Assembly (NCBI RefSeq): GCF_000801105.2
Contig: NC_079512.1
Location: 33,869,848-33,933,847 of the forward strand
DNA: 64,000 nt
Origin: Raphanus sativus
Taxonomy: Eukaryota; Streptophyta; Magnoliopsida; Brassicales; Brassicaceae
Direction: 5' to 3'
Shown here piece after piece: positions 46,179 to 56,664 of the stretch (its first letter is position 1; every line of letters starts with the position of its first letter). The translations under genes and the position numbers were made by a program. The notes under the pieces are model-generated. The model was given only the letters and a program-made list of their open reading frames with translations, had not been told where the DNA came from and searched no databases.

Positions 46179-48164
46179 ATGGAAACAACAGAGTTTGTAG
46201 CGGCTCACAAATCACTCATGTTGGATGAAAACAACTTTGGACACTGGAAGGTGCGCATGAAACAACAACTCAAAGGGATTGAGGAAGATGTTTGGATTGC
46301 AGTTGAAACAGGATGGACAGATCCAACGATCTGTACTGAAGATGATGAAGAGATAGCTAAACCCAAAAATAAGTGGACAAAAGCAGAAAAAACTGCATCG
46401 AGACTCAACGCAAAGGCGCTATCAGAAATCTTCAATGCAATCAGTTCAGATCAGTTTAAACTTGTGCAGGGATGTTGTTCAGCCAAGGATGCATGGGACA
46501 CGCTTGTGGAATACTATGAGGGAACATCCACTGTTAAAAGAGCAAGACTAGACTATTTGACCTCTCAGTTTGAGAATTTGAGGATGGCGGATGAAGAATC
46601 TATCACGAGTTTTAGCTCAAAGCTGAGTTCTATTGCAAACGAGGCAATTGTCCTTGGTAAGAACTTCAAGGATAAGAAGCTCGTCAAGAAGCTGATACGA
46701 TGTCTTCCAGAGAAGTTTGCCTCCTATAAGGCATTATTTAAGGTTGGGATGAATACTGATGAGATGAAGTTTTCACAGTTGGTTGGTATTCTTAAAGCTG
46801 AAGAGATGGAAGCACCTACCTGTCCAACCAAGATAGGAAAAGAAACAGTTTTTGCTGCTGAGAAAGAAACTGATAGATTTCAGTCACTTCATGAAATTCT
46901 AAATAAAAAATTGGACGAATGTGTTGAGTTACTGACACAAAACTTCAAGGAGGCTTTAAAGCAATTTGAGAAAGAGCAGAGAAAGAACTCTAACTCACGT
47001 GAGGTTTGTGCTAGTAAAGGTTGTCAGACATGTGATTATCACTGCCATGATGTGTGCAAGAGACAATCTGAGGTTGAACGTCCATGTCATCAGAAGAGAA
47101 GTGATGAAAAACTTAGTCTTGTAGCTCTTATTGGAAAAGAAAATGATGAAGAACTTAAGGTAGATTCTGATTCAGATAGTGATGGAGAGATAGATGTGAA
47201 AGCTGAATATCGTAAGCTCTATGATAGTTGGGTTGAATTGAGTAACGAGAATCTGAACCTGCTGAAGAACAAGGCGTTACTAGAAGCTCAGATTAATATA
47301 ATAGAGATGGAAAAGCCTACGGCATTGAAGCTAGAGACGCCAACAAGTTCAACGAAGGATAATGGGTTGACAAAGCAGACAGAAGCTGGACACGAAAATA
47401 CATGTGTATTGGAATCAAAGATAAACAGGTTATCAGACCTTTTGTCAGAAGAAAAAGAGAAAAGCAGAAATCTTGAGCATAATCTGAACGAAAACAACAA
47501 GAAGATCAGGATGTTAAACAAAGGAACAAAGGATTTGGATACTCTTCTTGCCATGGGACAGCCTGCAAAACAGAATTGGGGTCTTGGATACATAGGAAAT
47601 CGTGTGTCAAGCTCTAGTAGTGGAACAGATCAAGCTTGTCTCACCAATTTCGTTCATGCTAAACCAGTTTCTGATATTAAATCAAAGGAGATTGAATCGC
47701 ATCAAACCTGTTCAAGCAGAAAAGTACTCATTGAACAGACAAATCAGAAGTTCAAACAAGGTTGTTACTTCTGTGGGAAACCTGGACACATACAGAGATA
47801 CTGTTATGCTTTGGAAAGCAAGATGAAGACAAGGAAGGCTGGAGAATGTAGTCTCAACTATGAATGTTATTCTTGTGGGAAACTCGGGCATACTCATCGA
47901 TTTTGCTATGAGAGAATCAACAATATCAAGAAGGCTTGGAGTGAAAGCAAATGTTATGTTGAGTCAAAAAGCTATGGTAAGGTATGGATTGCAAAATCAG
48001 ATTTGTATTCTAAATGCAATGAGAATGTTCAAGGGCTTGTGTGCAATGTAGCATGTTCAGAAAAATTGGGATGTCCAAATGTCAATAGGAGATGGGTTAA
48101 CACTAAGGTTGTTAGAGGTATACTCAGACATGTTAATGAAGCCAATATTGTATGCAAGGCATAA
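46179..48164 (+). CDS. gag: Copia-type gag polyprotein with two zinc knuckles (661 aa)
   Basis: Structural nucleocapsid protein of the LTR element. The single intact ORF has the UBN2/retrotran-gag-2 domain in its first about 230 residues (ENNFGHWKVRMKQQLKGIEE, KNKWTKAEKTASRLNAKALS, LVEYYEGTSTVKRARLDYL, KLVKKLIRCLPEKFASYKAL), a long charged coiled-coil middle (about 290-490), and two CX2CX4HX4C zinc knuckles, CYFCGKPGHIQRYC (about 529-542) and CYSCGKLGHTHRFC (about 564-577). The C-terminus, including KVWIAKSDLYSKC, resembles the segment just upstream of protease in related Copia elements, but the protease DSG motif never follows. Length is greater than most Copia gags because of the coiled coil. 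No premature stop, so selection or recent mobility is likely. Confidence 0.92.
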   Translation: METTEFVAAHKSLMLDENNFGHWKVRMKQQLKGIEEDVWIAVETGWTDPTICTEDDEEIAKPKNKWTKAEKTASRLNAKALSEIFNAISSDQFKLVQGCCSAKDAWDTLVEYYEGTSTVKRARLDYLTSQFENLRMADEESITSFSSKLSSIANEAIVLGKNFKDKKLVKKLIRCLPEKFASYKALFKVGMNTDEMKFSQLVGILKAEEMEAPTCPTKIGKETVFAAEKETDRFQSLHEILNKKLDECVELLTQNFKEALKQFEKEQRKNSNSREVCASKGCQTCDYHCHDVCKRQSEVERPCHQKRSDEKLSLVALIGKENDEELKVDSDSDSDGEIDVKAEYRKLYDSWVELSNENLNLLKNKALLEAQINIIEMEKPTALKLETPTSSTKDNGLTKQTEAGHENTCVLESKINRLSDLLSEEKEKSRNLEHNLNENNKKIRMLNKGTKDLDTLLAMGQPAKQNWGLGYIGNRVSSSSSGTDQACLTNFVHAKPVSDIKSKEIESHQTCSSRKVLIEQTNQKFKQGCYFCGKPGHIQRYCYALESKMKTRKAGECSLNYECYSCGKLGHTHRFCYERINNIKKAWSESKCYVESKSYGKVWIAKSDLYSKCNENVQGLVCNVACSEKLGCPNVNRRWVNTKVVRGILRHVNEANIVCKA

Positions 48165-48352
48165 GTAGGATGGGGCTCCAAGATATGTGACAAAGTCATT
48201 ATTTGTTATGAAGATTTTCAAAGAGTTTTGTCACTCAAGCAGGGGGAGATTAAAGAGTTGTTTCAGCTTGATGGTACTTAGTTGAGGGGGAGTTTCGTGC
48301 AAGTGTTTGCTAGTAAGCTTGAGTTGTAAAACTCAGTGAAAAAGGGGGAGAT

Positions 48353-48848
48353 TGTTGAGACCAGGAGTCTGCAAATAAATGTGTTCAACGTTTCTTTATG
48401 GTTGCACAAGTCACAAGGTGTTATGACATGGCGTCATCTTACTGGTTGGAAATATTAATTACCATTTGACAAGAGATAATGATTGAAGCTTAGAGATAAG
48501 GATGAATAAGAATATTTGGACTTATCAAGATTAAAACGAGATTGGCTTGAAGGGTAAAAGGGATGAAGCTTTGCAAGTTTGTCTTCTGCAGTTTTTGGGA
48601 GTGCAGAGAGAAAACAGTATTGTGTCGAAGTTGAACAAGGTTTTGGGTGTTGAACAAGTCGGGCGACTTGGCTGTTAGAGTAAGGTTATGTAGATTAGAA
48701 ATTGGTCAGTGTCGATTCACAGGTGTGAAGTCGAGTAAACCTGATTAAACAAAGAGTGTAATTTGTTTAAAAGATTTCTAATAAAAGATAACCTTATTTG
48801 GAGAATTTTGTTCATTGTTTCTGTGTTTCTGTGTTCCTAGTTCTTTCA
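48353..48848 (+). repeat. 3' LTR of gag-only Copia element
   Basis: 496 bp, same length and ends as the 5' LTR, preceded by an AAAGGGGGAGA polypurine tract at 48341-48351. Two other GGGGGAG-rich tracts occur upstream at about 48240 and 48285. Confidence 0.92.
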
Positions 48849-48853
48849 GCTTG

Positions 48854-49698
48854 TGCTTGATTAATCGAAATGGTACACTTTTAAATAAGTTATGTTCGGA
48901 TTTTTTTATTGGATATCCCAAAGAGATATGTTTGGCTCACGAATTTATTTTACTAATATCCAACGCTGGGTATTACTATTTTCCCTAATCCTCATGCAGG
49001 TTCGGCATGTTTTCTAATGGTTAACTATTCCTCAATGGTTACTACTTTACTACTCCACTATTCAACACTTCAACCTTTCTTCCAGCTGTATATGGTTTTG
49101 ATATTGTTAAGCGACCCTTCACGCTGCTTTGTTCTATGATAAAATAATTTCTTCAATTAATCAACCACAATATCAAACGCGGTTTCCCATTAATCAACAA
49201 CGATTTTTTTCATACAATTGCTATAGTATTTCCTTTTGTTTTGATATGATGACTATTAAAATCGAAAGGTATCACTTATAAATTCTGAGATTCTTTTATT
49301 GATATTCCTCAAGCAAAAATTTATGCTAGTTAATCCGACCTTGTAATGATAACGGTAGAATTGTTCAACCCTACTAATTTATAAATGGCAATTTGATCTA
49401 AACTAATATTTTAGTAAATGTGAAAATAATATATATTTGGGTGACAGATACACAATATATAGTTAACTATTGACAGAAGAAAAAATAATATTTTAGACGC
49501 AAAAATTCCACGACGTTGAATCGTGTAAGGCCGAATATTTCTTAATTTAAATATTAGTATATAAAAAAGTTAAGACTACCACGTCGGTAATGTGCCTCCA
49601 CGAAACTCTCTTTATATAATCTCATTTCAGACTCATCTAAATACACGACAAAGCATTTATCTTTCACGGCAAGAAACAACAAAGAGCACCGGTGAAAA
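48854..49698. other. Intergenic region and XTH14 promoter
   Basis: About 845 bp of AT-rich sequence. The XTH14 TATA-like box TTTATATAA is at 49611-49619, about 80 bp before the ATG. No other feature. Confidence 0.4.
49611..49619 (+). promoter_or_regulatory. XTH14-type gene TATA box
   Basis: TTTATATAA lies 80 bp before the ATG at 49699. Assigned by motif and spacing. Confidence 0.5.
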
Positions 49699-50943
49699 AT
49701 GGCTGTTTCCGCAACCAAAAAGCCTTTGTTGTTGTTGTCTCTCTTCTTCTTTGTCGTGGCTGCATCTGCCGGAAACTTCTACGAGAGCTTTGATATCACT
49801 TGGGGAGAGGGTCGTGCCAAAATACTCGAGGATGGACAGCTTCTCACTTGCACTCTTGACAAGACCTCCGGCTCGGGGTTTCAATCCAAGAAGGAGTATT
49901 TGTACGGTAAGATCGACATGAAGCTCAAGCTTGTCGCTGGAAACTCCGCTGGTACTGTAACCGCCTACTATGTAAGGAATCTCCTTGTGAAATTATTTGA
50001 TCGATATATTAGGGTTCTTTTTTTTACTATCCCAAAACTATTCTGTAATGAAAATGAAACTGTATCCTAATATTACAAATTTTTGTGACAGCTTTCATCG
50101 AAAGGCGCGACATGGGATGAGATTGACTTCGAGTTCTTGGGAAATCTCACCGGACAGCCTTACACCATCCACACCAATGTCTTTACCGGAGGTAAAGGTG
50201 ACCGCGAGATGCAGTTCCATCTCTGGTTCGATCCCACCGCTGATTTCCACACATACACCGTCCACTGGAACCCTATTAATATCATGTGAGTATATAGTCT
50301 ATCAGGAGATCATACACTTCTAACAAATTACAATATTTATCTTTAAATTCCATTCATCAATTAATATTTGGTTTTGATATAAAAAGCTTATGGAATTTGA
50401 CACGTCTAATCCCATATTGGAGTTGTCCCTTTCTTTATGTGATACCTTTTTATTCTTTTTATATAAGCGGATTATAATCTTTGGTTGGAAACTGAAAATC
50501 AGGGTTTAAACGTCTACTATCACTTGACATGTTTTATTCTTTCTTGTGTCCGAAGCTTTCTTGTGGATGGGATCCCAATCAGGGTGTTCAAGAACAACGA
50601 GAAAAGTGGGGTGGGTTTCCCTACGAGCCAACCGATGAAAATATACTCAAGCCTTTGGGAAGCTGATGACTGGGCTACGCAAGGCGGTCGCGTGAAGATT
50701 GACTGGAGCAACGCACCATTCAGCGCCTCCTACAGGAGCTTCAACGACCAAAGCGCATGTAGCAGGACCTCGAACGCAACATGGGTGGCTTGTGACGCAA
50801 ACAAAGACTCGTGGATGTGGACCTCTCTCAATAACCACCAGTACGGACAGATGAAGTGGGTGCAGGACGAATTTATGATCTACAACTATTGTACCGATTA
50901 TAAGAGGTTCCCTCAGGGTCTTGCCAAGGAGTGTAACCTTTAA
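49699..50943 (+). CDS. XTH14: Xyloglucan endotransglucosylase/hydrolase, XTH14-type (284 aa)
   Basis: Second apoplastic GH16 xyloglucan endotransglucosylase. Three exons: 49699-49971, 50092-50285, 50556-50943; total 855 nt in frame, with the same intron positions as the neighbour XTH23-type gene. Signal peptide [18 protein letters not shown]; catalytic DEIDFEFLG, then glycosylation site NLT. The C-terminal extension has [19 protein letters not shown] and KECNL. It carries NQYxx-type differences such as [20 protein letters not shown] replacing the Gly/Ser-rich loop of the XTH23-type protein. By order it corresponds to At4g25820 (XTH14), expressed in root in Arabidopsis. The two XTH genes are a local tandem pair, separated here by the LTR element. 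Confidence 0.92.
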
Positions 50944-51704
50944 ACCAACTTGGTTAATTCTACTTTGAGAATTTTCGAGCATTTTCGTCAATGATTTCTT
51001 TTCCCTTTTTGTTTTACTTCATACTTGTGATGATACTTTGATTTATTCTTTTGGTGTTTCTGGGATACGATAATACACGTATATGCAATCTTACTGAGAA
51101 AATAACAAGTTATACTTGGTAATACATTCTATTTCGCAGTTATGTGGTCAGATGTTTATTATTGCTGTTTTCTTGTTTAATTATGTGACTGTTTATTTTG
51201 CGTTTCATGTGTAAGCAACATCAATGCGGTAAAAAGAAAAATACGCACGAAAAGTATTACACAATAATTTTGAAAGTTGTGAGATTCCGCATGTCATCAA
51301 ACAACCCAGGTGAACTGCAACATTGGTTCGCTAGATTAATTTCTGGGATAAAAGTTACTACATACCTTGTTTTTGTGTGGCAAACATAGGTTATAGACTT
51401 TATAGTTTGATAACGTGTCATTGAAACAAATATTTTACTTATGTTATTTATGCAAATTTAGCGTTGACTAACAATATAAAACATTTGCTTTTCTCTCTTT
51501 TATTAAGGATAATTTGGAAGGAAAAAGATCAAAGAAGCCTAAAATATATATATTTTTATTTGTGATTTTGTGATGAAAGATTAAACTATATAATTATTTT
51601 TAATATCCAAGATCTTTCAATTTATATAAGCTCAGTTGCATTTTCCGAATCACATTTGTCCAAACTCGTAATTTTCCGATCATTTTGGGTCAATTTTTTA
51701 TATA
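50944..51704. other. Intergenic region downstream of XTH14
   Basis: About 760 bp, AT-rich with a 63-codon ORF (51198-51389) of no recognisable kind. Ends at the TSD of retroposon B. Confidence 0.4.
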
Positions 51705-52556
51705 TTTATCTAAATATCATTCTTTTTTTTTCCGTCGATAATTATAATATTAAAGATAAAATGGCCCAAATCCATGACATACAAATAGCCAAGCCCAAAA
51801 GCAACAGCCCAAACAAAAGAACAGAAAGTCCGTAGGCCCAACAGAGAAAACCCTAGCAGCTAAGGCGCCGCTTCCGCATGCGCTGTTACTACGAGTCCCT
51901 AACCTTCCCGGAGCCCCACGGTTCCCTCTCTTCTTCACCGTAAGACAATCTCGACTCAGATGCTAAATAAATCGGAAAGATACCATCACTGACGCCAGAT
52001 CTCCTCCACCTCTTTTCATCTCCATCACTGAAAAGAAATCTTAGTGTGAAAAAACAGCTTCGTAAACCGTCGGGGAGCCTCTCTACTCCTCCAACTACAT
52101 AACCAAAACCCACACCATAAAACTCGTCATCTGCTCTTCTAAACTTCTCGGAGAACAACAATCGACCACAGTCGAAATCTCATCCGACTCGAAAAATCAT
52201 CCCCCAACAGATCGAGAAACACCAAGCGAAGAAAGAAAAATACAAAGAAGAAAAAAACCAAAGACGCCGTCAACCGAAAGATATGGTGACGCGGGAGCTT
52301 AAGCCGACCGCCCTCCTTAAACGAAACAGGAGGCGCGACGGAAACTAGAGCCGACCGGTCAACGGAAAAACGAAGCACCAACGGAAGCAAAAGAAAAGCA
52401 AAACGGAATGACTACTATACAACCAATAATAAATCCCGACCGACAGCGTGGCTGAAGGAACCCACCGCCGTCGGCGAAAAAAAAATTTCCAATCTACTTT
52501 CTCTCTCTCTAAGTTTTCTTTTCAACTTACTTCAGTTTTTATCTAAATATCATTCT
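51705..52556 (-). mobile_element. Poly(A) non-LTR retroposon B (about 0.81 kb) with 19-bp TSD
   Basis: Body 51724-52537, with perfect 19-bp direct repeats TTTATCTAAATATCATTCT at 51705-51723 and 52538-52556. The T-run immediately inside the left repeat (51724-51731) is a reversed poly(A), so the element reads on minus. Its 5' leader contains (AG)n near 52500-52511, as in retroposon A, and the GC-rich 5' portion again differs from the surroundings. Several ORFs overlap but none has a known domain. The 3' portion read on + has repeated GCCCA motifs and an AAACCCTAG. Confidence 0.8.
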
Positions 52557-53891
52557 ATTTCCTTTATATTTTAGACGAACTCAGTTTTAAAGTTAATTCA
52601 TATTTAGAACATTTGAAGTTGAAATTTATAATACAACAATAACAATTAGCTAATAGACATTTTAATTTATTGATACTGAAAACTGATCCAAACAATAAAT
52701 AAACCAAGTTAAGATAGGTTTAGATGGTTGAATCAATGGTTCAAGATTCCTCGTAATATTAGAATTGGTAATCCAAATCTAAATCAGATCCGAAATACTA
52801 AATTTGAATCCATCCAATCTATAACTTTTATCGTGTATTGAATAAGAGGAAATTAGATATTCAATCCTGATTGGATAGTATCTAATATCGTAAGTTAGTA
52901 TGAACATATTCGAAGTTAATCTGAACATATTCAAATTATATAAGATGTTATCATAAAATATATTTATTTATTTTAATTTCTAATATATTGTATATTTTTA
53001 TTATGTTGTTTTGGTAAATTTTTAAAAATAATTTATTTTTAGATATTTGTGTTAGTTTAAATACAAATATGTTAGTTTGTGTACATACATATATTCAATT
53101 AAATAAAAAAAAATAAAGCTGTTATATTATATATTTAGAATATTCAATACTCCGAAAATATTCGAATCCGAAGCTTACCGAACTATATGATGAATACCTA
53201 AACAGATAGTAAACTCATAAATCGAAATATACAAAAATCTGAAATATGTAACACGAATCCAAACATGTATCGGAAAACTCAGATGGTATATTAAATTGTT
53301 AGTTTCTATTGTAATTACAATCTGGCTTGTGCTAAACAACCTCATGTAGAACCACTCGTGACGATTTATCTCTATGTCCATTAGAGACGTAGTGGGCCGT
53401 GTATACAAATTGAAACGGTTCGTTCACCCATCTTTTTTTACCAAGAGGTTTCAGGCCTATCACCGTGATCAGAGCAGTACTCCTCTCCAGCAGCTTTTCG
53501 TTTTCAGCTCTAGTTTCAAATTTTATTTAATTTCCACTAAAATGTAAGCCAAAATATTATGATTAAAACACGTGATTAAGAAATTCATGACATTTTTTTC
53601 AGTTTGATGTTGATTTTTGTTCAATCCAGAAAATTCTGAATGTACAGGATCGAGTACTACTTTTCACAAGATATGACAAAACTCACCCACTAATCATTAT
53701 TAAGAGAGAGGAAAAGAACTCGAGATTCTTGGCTAACTTAAACGACAGAAAATTAATTAGAAATCCTTTACGGATCAAATTCTTTAGAAGAAGTTAGGTC
53801 ATCAAACATTAATGCGAGTTGAGACGCGCAACTGTATTTTACTCAATGCTCATGCAACTATACTAGTGATCTACAAATTGCCGCGTGCATA
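52557..53891. other. Intergenic region, degenerate repeat-like
   Basis: About 1.3 kb. The part at about 52700-53280 has recurrent AATCCGAA/CGAATCCGAA-like strings typical of decayed Brassicaceae interspersed repeats, but no termini could be paired. An 77-codon ORF (53175-53408, -) is not supported as a gene. Confidence 0.35.
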
Positions 53892-54390
53892 TCTATATAT
53901 ATAAAGTTGCCTTCTCTGGCAGCTCCTGCGTCCACGTCAGCAAGGAAGAAGGGGCTTTTTTGGACACGTGTCTTCTCCTTTTTACGTGATTTCTGTGTAA
54001 TTATTGTTTTAATTTTTTTGGCTACTAATGCTTTTTGCTTTTTTGGGCTCTTCGATGGCCCATCTCCTTCTAGGGTTTCTGGTTGTTGCGACCAAGGACT
54101 AGCTCCTCTTCCCAATCTCTTCGTCTCCTAGAAACTCAGATCATCACCTCTGTAACGTCATCCGTTTCTTGCTTCGATCTCATCATTTACTGCTTACCCA
54201 CTATTGATTCCACTCTCTCTAAATTATATATCATCATTATCATCAAGAGAAGCCGCCTAAGACTCTTCACTATAAAATGGTACCTTCTCAGCGATGAATC
54301 GACAGTTGTACGAAAATTCTGTTCCCGCGCTTAGTGGGGCATTACACAGAGAGACAACAAATTCCGGCTCTCTGATGCCCTGTCTCTATT

Positions 54391-54517
54391 CGATTCACCG
54401 CTGGTACAGCATTTGAAGACCTAACGGATTCTGCTAAGCTGATACCAACTGAGACGTTTCGATTCCGCAGCTACAACAATCTATTGGCACTGGCAAACAC
54501 CAATAAACAACTACCAG
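54391..54517 (+). pseudogene. RPA1-like OB-fold (DUF223) exon fragment in Helitron
   Basis: The forward frame reads RFTAGTAFEDLTDSAKLIPT, then ETFRFRSYNNLLALANTNKQ, LP and a GT donor at 54518. This matches the N-terminal part of plant DUF223/RPA-like OB-fold proteins (FRFRxYxxLxALANTNxxLPD), single-stranded-DNA-binding proteins often carried by plant Helitrons. Only one good exon was found; downstream frames are broken. Probably decayed. Confidence 0.65.
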
Positions 54518-55633
54518 GTATGTTTTGGATCTTCTATATCTGACTGCTCAACAAGTCGTCACCGTATTATTCACCCCATTGGACTGGTAAACTTGCAAGA
54601 TATACCTGGCCAGTTAACTCTATCGTCAATGATGGAACACACGGTTCACATCGTTTCATGCTTACACTACGTATAGAAAGGTACTTTGTGTAGATGGAAT
54701 TCAATTGTAAATGTTTGTTTTTGACTGTATATCTGAACTTAGACTTTATGGATATTAATAAAATTGAATCTACACAGGAACGTGAATGTATGTGTTAGCA
54801 TGTTTGATCGTTGGTGGTGAGTTACCTGGAATTAATTTTACTCCACTGCCCTGATTTAAAAAATTTCTATTATATCTTATAGTCGGTTATGAATTCTCTG
54901 ACTTGTGATGTGTATCTTGTGTGCTCAAAGAGACGTACCATCATTTCAACTAACTTTCCTTTACACAGGTATTCCTTAATGCAACCTCTGGAAACCACAT
55001 GTGCTTGGACACTGCGGGAAAAGAGCACTATGCAAAGTAAGGAACTCACCTAGACATATTAGACATACATTTTGTTCACGCTGATTCTTTTGAATTAACT
55101 CAACATTTTTTCCTGCAAAATTAAGCCTCTGTTTAGGTTGTTTGGAGTGGCTTAAAGCAGACAGCCTCTTCATCAAAGCTGATTCATGCTTAAAAGATAG
55201 AACCCCTCACTGTTTATGAGTTAACCAATATGTCCTCACAGCTGATCCTCAGGTGATAGAAAGAGTTATATAAAATATAACTTCCTACCTCTAGGAGTTG
55301 CACAGTCGAATGTCCACTCTGCTGCTACTTAATATTTTTAAAAGTTTTTGTGAATTGTATAGAGTCTTGCATCTTATTTATTTCCTTTTGCTTTTAGGTT
55401 CTTCTACTTATCTTTTCCTCGGCCTCACTACGAAAACTATAGCCTTGACAGTTGTAAATAATATTTGCCTTTCATGCAGCTCATTATCTGTTGTTGTTGT
55501 AAAGTAACCTTGGTATCTCACCGGTATACGCTTTCCCACAACATCATGATTAGAACCTAAAAACTTATCTCAATCAATTTCCAAATTCGGTGCTGCATAA
55601 ACAAATATATAAAAAAAAAAGAAGAAGATCAAC

Positions 55634-55740
55634 TCACAGTATTTTAAGGTTTGGAATATGTGTTAAGGTTGCTGGTAGTGGGCCAGTGAGCTGATTGCTC
55701 TTTAAGTTCATAATGTGTCCACAAGTTGGAAGGTCCAGAA
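55634..55740 (-). pseudogene. LRR (leucine-rich repeat) exon fragment in Helitron
   Basis: The minus-strand reading includes DLPTCGHIMNLKSNQLTGPL and PATLTHIPNLKIL: one LRR with a LTGPLP core, of the type in plant malectin-LRR receptor kinases. There is an intron-like AG before the segment. A second weak exon lies at 55800-55906. No kinase domain was found. Captured gene fragment, opposite to the Helitron strand. Confidence 0.6.
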
Positions 55741-56299
55741 AAATGTACGAGAAAACAAAACTAACAAAACTGGAACGTGAAATAAATAAACACAGAATTT
55801 TATGCATCTTACAAATACAAAGTGTCCAGCTGCGTGAGTTTAGAGACTGAGAAGGGTATGGCTCCATATAACAGATTATCAGAGGAACCCCTGAACAATG
55901 GATCATTTAAATCTCATATGTAAAAACATTAAACATTAAAGATAAAAAAAAAGAACATTAAAGATATGTTTTATAAGTAAGGTTACAGATAAATAAAAGA
56001 AGAACAATCTCTAATCTCATCTGAAATAAGACCGTTTAAAATCATCTCAGAAGTAAATATGCGAAACCAAAGTCGACAAGCTAACTTGACAAATGCCAAG
56101 GACGGCCACAGTTATATAAACATCAGGTTCTTACAACATTATTACCTTTCATGTTTCTCATCTTGATCTCCGCCGTCTTTTATGCAAGAAAAAATAAGTA
56201 TTGAGTAGGATTAAATCACACATGAAATTTAATAAAACTCACTTCTACCTACATTCTATGATGCAACAAGTGGATACGTTATAACTGTTATGAATTCGA

Positions 56300-56664
56300 G
56301 GGGTGTATTCAACTAAGAGTTTCAATTGATTTGTATTAAAATAACAAATCCACTGTTATTCAAACGTGGATTTTAAAAACCACTTTAAAATCTAGTGTTA
56401 TTGAATTTGTCATTTTATAAAACACTTTGAAATTCACTGTTATTGAACAAAATTTAATTTAGAGATTTTAGAGTACTTTAAGTGTTTCTAGAGTGTTTGA
56501 GGGGAGTTACTTAGTTATAAAAATAAAAATCCAAATCCCATTGTTTTAGATGAGATTCTAGAGTGTTTTAACAAAAATCATCTAAATATCTGTAATTTAT
56601 TGAAATCATCTAAAACTTCATTAAAAATTCAAATCACTACAAATGTTAAATTGAATATATCCCC
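56300..56664. mobile_element. Inverted-repeat MITE nested in Helitron (about 365 bp)
   Basis: The left end GGGGTGTATTCAACTAAGAG and the right end in reverse complement GGGGATATATTCAATTTAAC form inverted termini. The interior carries complementary blocks about TTTTAAAACCACTTTAAAAT. The TSD was not resolved. The GGGGTGTATTCAA terminus is typical of Harbinger-like MITEs in Brassicaceae. Confidence 0.5.

Larger units (their letters stand above)
45610..48853 (+). mobile_element. Gag-only Copia-type LTR retrotransposon (3234 bp), TSD GCTTG
   Basis: Body 45615-48848. Two 496-bp LTRs (45615-46110 and 48353-48848) start TGTTGAGACC and end TTCTTTCA (TG...CA), flanked by 5-bp TSDs GCTTG (45610-45614, 48849-48853). 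The tRNA-iMet primer-binding site TGGTATCAGAGC starts 2 bp after the left LTR (46113-46124). A polypurine tract AAAGGGGGAGA precedes the right LTR. The only coding region is an intact gag; protease, integrase, reverse transcriptase and RNase H are absent, and the gag ends about 190 bp before the right LTR. I noted only three LTR mismatches by eye, indicating a young insertion. It fits the TR-GAG class of non-autonomous elements that depend on partner enzymes. Confidence 0.93.

Noticed and set aside
46179..48164. 661-aa ORF as a host gene
   Set aside because: It lies between paired LTRs with PBS and PPT and has gag and zinc-knuckle domains, so it belongs to the retrotransposon.
52700..53280. 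Repeat-like AATCCGAA strings as a transposon
   Set aside because: No paired termini or target duplication could be found; left as degenerate repeat.
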